NCBI GenBank assembly: GCA_012841225.1
Contig: DUVD01000238.1
Location: forward strand, 1-11,528
Direction of reading: 5' to 3'
DNA from: Fibrobacter sp.
GTDB taxonomy: Bacteria; Fibrobacterota; Fibrobacteria; Fibrobacterales; Fibrobacteraceae
Length of the DNA stretch: 11,528 bases
In this document: positions 6,050 through 11,528 of the stretch, piece after piece
How the letters are laid out: the number at the start of each line of letters is the position of its first letter
Position numbering within the stretch: the stretch's first letter is position 1
The notes under the pieces: model-generated
Databases searched by the model: none
Seen by the model: the letters and a program-made list of their open reading frames with translations, nothing else
What the model was told of the DNA's origin: nothing
Position numbers and translations under genes: made by a program

Positions 6050-6139
6050 GTGTTAAAGGGAAGAAAAAAGTTATTTTACTTATAAAGGACTTTGGGGAGT
6101 TATATCTATTTATAAAGATGGTAAAGAGAGGAAGCCTAT

Positions 6140-7783
6140 ATGGAGAATGATAACGATATTTCTGTGAAAGCGCTACTTTTGTCTAGTAAGACGATGAATT
6201 TTATTTTTTCTGTTGTGATTATTGCGAGTCTTCCATTAATTTATTTTTTGGTTTACGAGACAGGAGGTATTAAGTATGTGTTTTCGCATACGATGTACAT
6301 CTCCATTATTTTTGCAGGAATTTTTTGGGGCTTTAAAGGGGGCGCATTTATTGGCGTTATTGGAGGGCTTTTACTTGGCCCTTTAATGCCCATCGATACA
6401 ATTACTGGAGAACCTCAAGAATTAATAAATTGGGTTTATCGTCTCATTTATTTCTTTATAGTAGGCGCTACTGTTGGAGTGTTCACGGACTTATTAAAAA
6501 CCTACATAAAAAAAATCCATTATATTTCGACTCATAATTTAGAAACAGGTTTGTCTAATATGGTCGGGCTTTCTTTAGATCAAAACATCATTGATTTTTT
6601 AAATCGAAAAGTAAAAATAAATGTTGTCTCTGTTTCTTGGATTAATGTAGAAGAAATTATTAATAATTTTGGAATGAAAATTTGCTTGTCTCTTATTAAA
6701 GAAATAAGCGAGAGAATGAAATGCATCTTCAAAGAAAAATACATTTTTATTCAATCAGATATTTCCAAATTTTATGTGTTAATAGAATGTGACAGTACAA
6801 AGCTTTGCTTGAATCAAATTGAACTTAGTATTCATAAACCTTATATTATTAATAATATTCCTTTTTATGCCGAATTTATTATAGGGCTTGCCGATTACGA
6901 GCCAGGGCAGTGTGAAATGAATCCATTTCAGAAAGCGAATATGGCTACGCTTCATGCTAAGAAGAATGGCATATCTTCTGCTATTTACAATGATCAAAAT
7001 AAACCAACAACCAAAAAAAATCTGTTGCTTTTAGGTGAGTTCCCGACGGCTATTACAAAACATGAAACGGTTTTATATTACCAACCAAAAATCGATTTGA
7101 TTACCAAAAAAACAATAGGCCTAGAAGCTTTGATTCGTTGGAATCATCCAGAAAAAGGTTTAGTTTCACCATTGGATTTTGTGCCTCTTGTAGAAGAGTC
7201 CAATTTAATTCACTTGCTTACTGATTTTGTGATAAATGAGAGTCTATCTAAACTCGCTCAATTTAACGCGAAAGGTTTTTACCCTACTATATCGGTTAAT
7301 ATTTCACCAAAAAATATTGTAAACCCAGGGTTTTTAGATCGTGTTGCAAAAATTTTAGAAGAATATAAAATTCAAAAACAATGTATTGAATTCGAAATCA
7401 CAGAATCTTCGTTAATGCTCAATCCTGAAAAAGTAAATTTGATTTTGCGAAGCTTTAAAAATCTAAATATTAAGTTATCAATAGACGACTTTGGGACGGG
7501 CTACTCTTCTTTATCTTATTTGAGCCGCTTTCCCATAGATATAATTAAGTTAGATCAGTTTTTTATTCGACAGCTAAGTCTAATGAAAAACACCTATTAT
7601 ATTGTAGAATCCACCATTAACTTAGCCCATAATTTAGGGTTAAAGGTTATTGCTGAGGGTATTGAAGACGAAGCTACTGAAAAACTGCTTATAGAAATGG
7701 GCTGCGATATGGGGCAAGGGTTTTTGTACTCTAAACCCTTAAACGAACAAGAAATATTTACTTGGTTCGAAAAAAATAATTAG
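6140..7783 (+). CDS. Membrane-bound c-di-GMP phosphodiesterase: degenerate GGDEF plus EAL domain
   Basis: This 547-residue protein has an N-terminal membrane region with about four hydrophobic segments (20-40, 50-64, 66-85, 98-118) rich in Gly, probably a sensor. A GGDEF-like domain follows (about 126-285); its opening HNLETGLSN resembles H-DxLTGLPN, but the active-site loop reads SDISKF where GGDEF should be, so it cannot be a cyclase. The EAL domain (about 305-545) looks intact: LEALIRW (E329), SVNISP (N387), EFEITES (E419), IDDFGTGYSS (D449, D450), IKLDQ (K470), AEGIED (E506) and GQGF (Q526). It should hydrolyse c-di-GMP to pGpG, perhaps regulated through the GGDEF-like part. ATG is preceded by GAGAGGAAG. 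Its stop overlaps that of convergent metY. Confidence 0.92.
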   Translation: MENDNDISVKALLLSSKTMNFIFSVVIIASLPLIYFLVYETGGIKYVFSHTMYISIIFAGIFWGFKGGAFIGVIGGLLLGPLMPIDTITGEPQELINWVYRLIYFFIVGATVGVFTDLLKTYIKKIHYISTHNLETGLSNMVGLSLDQNIIDFLNRKVKINVVSVSWINVEEIINNFGMKICLSLIKEISERMKCIFKEKYIFIQSDISKFYVLIECDSTKLCLNQIELSIHKPYIINNIPFYAEFIIGLADYEPGQCEMNPFQKANMATLHAKKNGISSAIYNDQNKPTTKKNLLLLGEFPTAITKHETVLYYQPKIDLITKKTIGLEALIRWNHPEKGLVSPLDFVPLVEESNLIHLLTDFVINESLSKLAQFNAKGFYPTISVNISPKNIVNPGFLDRVAKILEEYKIQKQCIEFEITESSLMLNPEKVNLILRSFKNLNIKLSIDDFGTGYSSLSYLSRFPIDIIKLDQFFIRQLSLMKNTYYIVESTINLAHNLGLKVIAEGIEDEATEKLLIEMGCDMGQGFLYSKPLNEQEIFTWFEKNN

Positions 7784-9057
7784 GACAGCGCCAGCGCTTG
7801 CTCTAAATCGGCTAGTATATCGGAGTCATGTTCGATCCCTACAGAAAGACGTATTAAATCGGGATTGATGCCCGCCGCTAATAGCTGCTCGTTGCTCAGC
7901 TGTCTGTGCGTATGGCTTGCTGGGTGAAGAACGCAACTGCGCGTGTCGGCGACGTGTGTCACAATAGCGATCATCTGTAAGCTATCCATAAATTTAATTG
8001 CATTTTCTTTGCCCGCTTTTAGGCCGAAGGCGATAACGCCACAGGTAAGGCCATTAGTGAACTGCTTTTGAACGAGTTCGTAGTAGGGGCTTGATTTAAG
8101 ACCGGCGTAATTAACCCAAGCAACCTTGGGGTGCTTTTCTAAATACTCAGCTACTTTTAATGCGTTTTCGCAGTGGCGCTGCATTCTTAAATGGAGCGTT
8201 TCAAGACCGAGATTTAAAAGAAATGCGTTTTGTGGAGATGCCATGGAGCCCAAATCGCGCATGAGTTGTACTGTGGCTTTGGTGATGTAAGCGTCTGGGC
8301 CAAAAGTCTTGCTGTAAATTAAACCGTGGTAAGATTCATCTGGTTTGTTGAGCCCAGGGAATTTTTCGGTGTGAGCGCTCCAGTCAAAATGACCACTATC
8401 GACAATAACGCCACCTAATGCACAAGCGTGACCGTCCATGTATTTAGAAGTGGAATGAGTAACGATGTCCGCGCCAAATTCAAAAGGACGACAATGAATG
8501 GGTGTGGCAAAAGTGTTGTCTACAATTAAAGGCACACCGTTTTTGTGTGCAATCTCGGCCATCTTTTTAATGTCGAGAATGTTACCTGCAGGGTTAGCGA
8601 TGGTCTCTGCAAATACTAATTTGGTGTTAGGTTTAAATGCCTTTTGAATTTCTTCTGCAGGAGCGTCTTGATCGATAAAGGTAACCTCGATACCGAGCTT
8701 TTTCATGGTTACTTGAAATAAATTAAAGGTACCACCATAAAGAGCGGAAGTGCTCACGAAGTGATCGCCGGCTTCGCAAATATTAAATACGGCGTAAAAG
8801 CTTGCCGCTTGCCCGGATGCCGTTAATATGGCTTGACGCCCGCCCTCTAATTCGGCAATTTTTTTGGCTACAAAATCGTTAGTGGGATTTTGGAGCCTGC
8901 TGTAAAAATAACCCGGTTCTTCTAGGTCAAATAATTTGGCCATCTGCTCACTGGTATCATATTTAAAAGTAGTGCTTTGGTAAATAGGCAAAACACGAGG
9001 TTCGCCTTTTTTGGGTTTCCAACCAGATTGAATGCAGCGGGTATTAATATGGGTCAT
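7780..9057 (-). CDS. metY: O-acetylhomoserine sulfhydrylase / aminocarboxypropyltransferase (PLP, Cys/Met metabolism family)
   Basis: MetY makes homocysteine from O-acetylhomoserine and sulfide, the direct sulfhydrylation route to methionine. The 425 residues fit the OAH-sulfhydrylase branch, which is longer (about 420-440) than MetB/MetC (about 380-400). Landmarks are the N-terminal TRCIQSGWKP, GYFYSRLQNPT (49-59), LTASGQAA (78-85), VDNTFATP (179-186) and the PLP-binding lysine in HSTSKYMDGH (K205). A C-terminal SVGIEH binds the substrate carboxylate in this family. It lies 53 bases downstream of the Fic gene in the same direction, so it may share a transcript; a weak AAGAGA precedes the ATG. 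GC content and codon use are clearly higher than in genes to its left. No SAM riboswitch fits in the short leader. Confidence 0.93.
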   Translation of the reverse strand: MTHINTRCIQSGWKPKKGEPRVLPIYQSTTFKYDTSEQMAKLFDLEEPGYFYSRLQNPTNDFVAKKIAELEGGRQAILTASGQAASFYAVFNICEAGDHFVSTSALYGGTFNLFQVTMKKLGIEVTFIDQDAPAEEIQKAFKPNTKLVFAETIANPAGNILDIKKMAEIAHKNGVPLIVDNTFATPIHCRPFEFGADIVTHSTSKYMDGHACALGGVIVDSGHFDWSAHTEKFPGLNKPDESYHGLIYSKTFGPDAYITKATVQLMRDLGSMASPQNAFLLNLGLETLHLRMQRHCENALKVAEYLEKHPKVAWVNYAGLKSSPYYELVQKQFTNGLTCGVIAFGLKAGKENAIKFMDSLQMIAIVTHVADTRSCVLHPASHTHRQLSNEQLLAAGINPDLIRLSVGIEHDSDILADLEQALALS

Positions 9058-9110
9058 AATGGTCTCTTGTTAAGCTTTTCGTTTTATAATATAGCAAAGA
9101 AAAAATAGCA

Positions 9111-10115
9111 TTATCCTCTTTTTATTTGGTAGCTGGTGCTTCTGCCTTTGGCTGCGTCTTTTTCTAATATGTTTTTTTTCAAAAGATCTTGGATGTCTCT
9201 TAACGCGGTGTCGGTGGAGCATTTGTTTATCTTAGCCCAGCTTCGCGTGTTGAGTTTTTCTTCAAAGCCGTCTAGCAATTGAATGAGCATTAGTCTTTGC
9301 CTGTCGTTAAATATAAGGTGAGAATTTGCATTCCAAAATTGAGCGCGTTGTAAAATTTTTTGGTGAACTTGAAGTGATTGGTTTAGTGCTTTTCGCATGA
9401 TTTTGGTAAACCATAAAAGCCACTCTGTTAAATCGCCATCTCCGGATTGGGCGCGCTTTAGTATTTCAAAATACTGCTCTTTTTCGTTGAGAATCGCCTC
9501 TGACATACTGTAATAACGAGCGACAGATTTTTCACTTCGGGCAAGTGCCACATCACTAATTAAGCGGGCTAAACGACCATTGCCCTTTGGAAAGGGATGT
9601 ATAGTTACAAATCTAAAATGAGCGAGTGCTGCTACTAGCACTTGATCTTTAGAGGAGTCGTTATACCATTCCATAAACTGTTGCATTTCCCTGGGGATGC
9701 GCTCGGGAGAGAGAGTTTTGTAAAAGCCTTCTTTGTTGTTCGCACTTATAAGCATTGGGTCTTGACGCCATTTTTTTAGAGGCAATTGGCTAATGTGATG
9801 TTGCAACTTGAAGAGACGTTCTTCTGTGAGTGGGGTACTAAAGTTATCTAGCAAGCGAATGTAGTCTTGAATAAGGGTCGCTGTAGAATGCTGCTGCAAT
9901 TCATGGTTACGCCCATCTATTTCAAACGAAGATTCAAACTCTTTTTTAATCACCGCATTATTTGCGGATTTCCTCAAATCAGCGCTAAGCGCCTCCATAC
10001 TGCCTAAAAGACGCCCTTGCATTAGTCTGGTTTCGCCCAAAGCCATCATTACCATTTTACTATTGTAGCGGAATTGAGTCCAATCTGGATATTCATGTAT
10101 GAAAAGCATATTCAC
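9111..10115 (-). CDS. Fic family protein with DUF4172 N-terminus and winged-helix C-terminus; altered Fic motif
   Basis: Fic proteins usually transfer AMP or another nucleotide to protein hydroxyls. This 334-residue protein has the DUF4172-type start IHEYPDWTQFRYNS (6-19), a Fic core with HPFPKGNGRLAR (173-184), and a C-terminal winged helix (about 268-332) ending GRSTSYQI. In active Fic enzymes the motif is HPFx(D/E)GNGRxxR; here Lys177 replaces the acidic, Mg-binding residue while His173 and GNGR are kept. The inhibitory (S/T)xxxE(G/N) helix appears as SFEIDG (63-68), with Asp for the usual Glu. No small antitoxin frame is adjacent, so this is not a two-gene fic toxin-antitoxin pair. GAGG lies five bases before the first ATG; M3 is an alternative. 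It may repress or modify transcription through its DNA-binding end. Confidence 0.88.
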   Translation of the reverse strand: MNMLFIHEYPDWTQFRYNSKMVMMALGETRLMQGRLLGSMEALSADLRKSANNAVIKKEFESSFEIDGRNHELQQHSTATLIQDYIRLLDNFSTPLTEERLFKLQHHISQLPLKKWRQDPMLISANNKEGFYKTLSPERIPREMQQFMEWYNDSSKDQVLVAALAHFRFVTIHPFPKGNGRLARLISDVALARSEKSVARYYSMSEAILNEKEQYFEILKRAQSGDGDLTEWLLWFTKIMRKALNQSLQVHQKILQRAQFWNANSHLIFNDRQRLMLIQLLDGFEEKLNTRSWAKINKCSTDTALRDIQDLLKKNILEKDAAKGRSTSYQIKRG

Positions 10116-10124
10116 CTCATTATA

Positions 10125-10171
10125 TGCGGTAAATATATATAAAACTTTAGTTAGAGAACTCTATTACCGCA
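10125..10171. repeat. Perfect 8-bp inverted repeat between divergent Fic and aldolase genes
   Basis: TGCGGTAA (10125-10132) and TTACCGCA (10164-10171) are exact reverse complements, 31 bases apart, centred in the short space between two divergent genes. Read outward, each arm is followed by a similar AATGAG (minus strand TTACCGCA-TAT-AATGAG, plus strand TTACCGCA-A-AATGAG), so each half faces one gene. This suggests a symmetric operator or paired promoter elements; the winged-helix Fic protein is one candidate ligand. Confidence 0.6.
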
Positions 10172-10273
10172 AAATGAGCGTCGATTAGAGGTTATTTTAT
10201 GCCTTTTCAATCATTTTTAGCGCTTTCTTTCATTTTGTTTTTACCTTATTGGGGTAATCATAAGGAGATCAAC

Positions 10274-11224
10274 ATGTACTACGATACAATTAAAGTTTTA
10301 GACTGCACTATTAGAGATGGTGGGTTAGTGAACAAGCACAATTTTAGCCTCGAATTTGTTCGTCGTTTGTACGAGCTTTTGAGCGCCGCTGGCATCGACT
10401 ACATGGAAGTCGGTTATAAGAACTCCGCTGAGCTTTTTGATCCTAAAGATTATGGGCCTTGGAAGTTTTGCTCGGACGATCTTTTATGGAAATTAAAAGA
10501 TGGCATTGAAAGTGATATGAAAATATCGGTAATGGCTGATGTGGGTCGTGTAGACATGGATTCGATTAAGCCCGCTTCTGAAAGCCCTTATGACATGGTC
10601 CGCGTGGCGAGTTATGTTAAAAATATCGACAAGGGTATTGATTTAGTGAATACCTTTGCTGATTTAGGTTACGAGACGGCCCTGAACATTATGGCGGTAA
10701 GTCGTGATAGAGGTCCTGAATTGGATGAAGCGCTTCAACAAGTAGAAGAAGAGTGCAAAGCAAATGTGCTTTACTTAGTGGATACCTTTGGCTACTTCTA
10801 CCAAGAAGATATCGATCAGTGCGTCGATCGTTACCACAAGCATGTAAAGACAAAAGAGTTTGGCTTTCATGGTCACAACAACCAACAGCTCGCTTTTAGC
10901 AATACGATTCAAGCGATTATTAAACGCGTAAACTACTTAGATTGCACGGTTTCTGGTATTGGTCGTGGCGCTGGTAACTGTACCACAGAATTGCTGCTCG
11001 GCTTTCTTAAAAATCCGAAATACGATATTCGTCCTGTTCTTGATGCTATTGAAGAGCTTTTTGTGCCGCTCAAAGATAAATTCGAATGGGGTTACATTAT
11101 TCCTCAGATGATTTGCGGTTCACTCAATATTCATCCAGAAGAAGCGATTAAAGTGCGTAAGACGGAAGAAAAAGACGCTTACCGCAAATTTTACGAACGT
11201 ATGATTAATGCCGGTATGGATTAA
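10274..11224 (+). CDS. DRE-TIM metallolyase family aldolase (HMGL-like, 4-hydroxy-2-oxovalerate aldolase-like)
   Basis: A 316-residue TIM-barrel protein of the HMG-CoA lyase-like superfamily. VLDCTIRDGG (8-17) supplies the metal-binding Asp10 and catalytic Arg14, FHGHNN (198-203) the two metal-binding histidines (H199, H201), and SGIGRGAGN (227-235) the closing glycine loop. This is the catalytic barrel only, without the regulatory domain of isopropylmalate synthases. The likely reaction is a retro-aldol or aldol step on a 2-oxo acid; the substrate is unknown, and similar stand-alone proteins are annotated only as aldolase-domain proteins. AAGGAG lies six bases before the chosen ATG, which sits just ahead of the barrel. 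The frame continues upstream to an ATG at 10199, also behind AGAGG, adding a 25-residue hydrophobic segment. A strong terminator follows. Confidence 0.83.
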   Translation: MYYDTIKVLDCTIRDGGLVNKHNFSLEFVRRLYELLSAAGIDYMEVGYKNSAELFDPKDYGPWKFCSDDLLWKLKDGIESDMKISVMADVGRVDMDSIKPASESPYDMVRVASYVKNIDKGIDLVNTFADLGYETALNIMAVSRDRGPELDEALQQVEEECKANVLYLVDTFGYFYQEDIDQCVDRYHKHVKTKEFGFHGHNNQQLAFSNTIQAIIKRVNYLDCTVSGIGRGAGNCTTELLLGFLKNPKYDIRPVLDAIEELFVPLKDKFEWGYIIPQMICGSLNIHPEEAIKVRKTEEKDAYRKFYERMINAGMD

Positions 11225-11248
11225 TTTTTTCTCACTATTTATATAATT

Positions 11249-11280
11249 AAGTTCGGTTCTTTTAACCGGACTTTTTTTTT
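11249..11280 (+). terminator. Strong intrinsic terminator after the aldolase gene
   Basis: AGTTCGGTT (11250-11258) pairs with AACCGGACT (11264-11272) over nine base pairs with one G-U, closing a 5-base CTTTT loop, and runs directly into nine T (11272-11280). It lies 25 bases after the aldolase stop. Confidence 0.9.
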
Positions 11281-11312
11281 GTAAAAAAGCCTAACTGCGA
11301 GAAATATTCCTA

Positions 11313-11342
11313 TTGGCAAGAAAGGAAGGGAATAGATATATT
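11313..11342 (+). promoter_or_regulatory. Probable sigma-70 promoter for the last lipoprotein gene
   Basis: TTGGCA (11313-11318), an 18-base spacer and TATATT (11337-11342) lie just after the terminator and 19 bases before the ATG. The site fits the only transcription unit starting here. Confidence 0.45.
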
Positions 11343-11361
11343 TTACGTATCAGGAGAAAGA

Positions 11362-11528
11362 ATGATTCGATATTTTTTAATTCTATTGTTTTTATTAATA
11401 TCATGCAGTGATACGATTAATAATACCACAACTACTGTTTCAACAGTTGAATCGGATACTAAAGGGGATTTATATGTATATGCAAAAGATATAATATCAG
11501 GAGAATTAATTTCTCATGCGGAATACAG
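11362..11528 (+). CDS. Putative lipoprotein, N-terminal part (runs off the window)
   Basis: The first 55 codons of a gene cut by the window edge. The protein starts with a short basic region (MIRY), a hydrophobic run of Leu/Ile/Phe and a lipobox LISC with the lipidated Cys at 15, followed by Ser, so it should be a lipoprotein. A Thr/Asn/Ser-rich linker follows, then LYVYAKDIISGELI, which may begin a beta-rich domain. AGGAGA lies four bases upstream of the ATG. The sequence is AT-rich like the left part of the window. Function cannot be assigned from this fragment. Confidence 0.75.
   Translation, partial: MIRYFLILLFLLISCSDTINNTTTTVSTVESDTKGDLYVYAKDIISGELISHAEY

Noticed and set aside
9058..9110. 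SAM or other methionine riboswitch before metY
   Set aside because: The gap to the upstream Fic gene is only 53 bases, with no paired structure typical of SAM riboswitches.
10119..10124. TATAAT as the -10 element of the Fic gene (minus strand)
   Set aside because: It would place the transcription start inside or after the start codon, inconsistent with the visible GAGG ribosome-binding site, and no -35 is seen at the right distance.
9111..10198. Fic toxin-antitoxin pair
   Set aside because: No small antitoxin frame lies next to the Fic gene on either side; the inhibitory helix is within the Fic protein itself.
1..11528. Mobile elements, CRISPR arrays or prophage genes
   Set aside because: No transposase, integrase, regular spaced repeats or phage proteins were seen in either strand.

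Overview
This window looks like a stretch of chromosome from an AT-rich, Gram-negative bacterium, most likely a proteobacterium in the broad sense. The evidence is a lipid A (LpxL-type) acyltransferase end, two lipoproteins with signal peptides, a c-di-GMP phosphodiesterase, a bactofilin, and an elongator tRNA-Met that lacks an encoded CCA. The order rsmG-parA-parB-(M23)-bactofilin recalls deltaproteobacterial/Bdellovibrio-like and some alphaproteobacterial chromosomes. I cannot fix the lineage from sequence alone. There are no phage, IS, CRISPR or plasmid signs.

Left part (1-4339): the end of a lipid A acyltransferase gene is followed by a 459-base AT-rich gap. Three perfect 16-bp parS palindromes lie in or at the edge of this gap, and the third covers the start of rsmG. 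Five tightly packed genes follow: rsmG (rRNA methylation), parA and parB (chromosome segregation), a membrane-anchored M23 (LytM-type) peptidoglycan endopeptidase, and a bactofilin. The layout ties chromosome segregation to a cytoskeletal/cell-wall module. ParB can bind the parS sites beside its own operon, and the bactofilin probably positions the M23 enzyme.

Middle part (4340-7783): a 347-base gap carries two mutually exclusive hairpins. It is followed by a class III cyclic-nucleotide-type metallophosphoesterase, a tRNA-Met, a small lipoprotein of unknown function that starts 22 bases after the tRNA behind a near-perfect Shine-Dalgarno, and a membrane-bound protein with a degenerate GGDEF and an intact EAL domain. 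Two of these genes suggest nucleotide second-messenger turnover.

Right part (7780-11280): three genes with clearly higher GC than the rest. Two are on the minus strand: O-acetylhomoserine sulfhydrylase (metY) and a Fic protein with an altered catalytic motif. A DRE-TIM aldolase on the plus strand is divergent from the Fic gene, with a perfect 8-bp inverted repeat between them and a strong terminator after it. The EAL and metY genes converge and share four bases at their stops. The window ends in the first 55 codons of another lipoprotein, where the sequence is AT-rich again.

I see no clearly new multi-gene system. The points most worth following are the ParABS/M23/bactofilin operon with its clustered parS sites, the Fic protein with Lys in place of the acidic core residue, and the switch-like hairpins upstream of the phosphoesterase.
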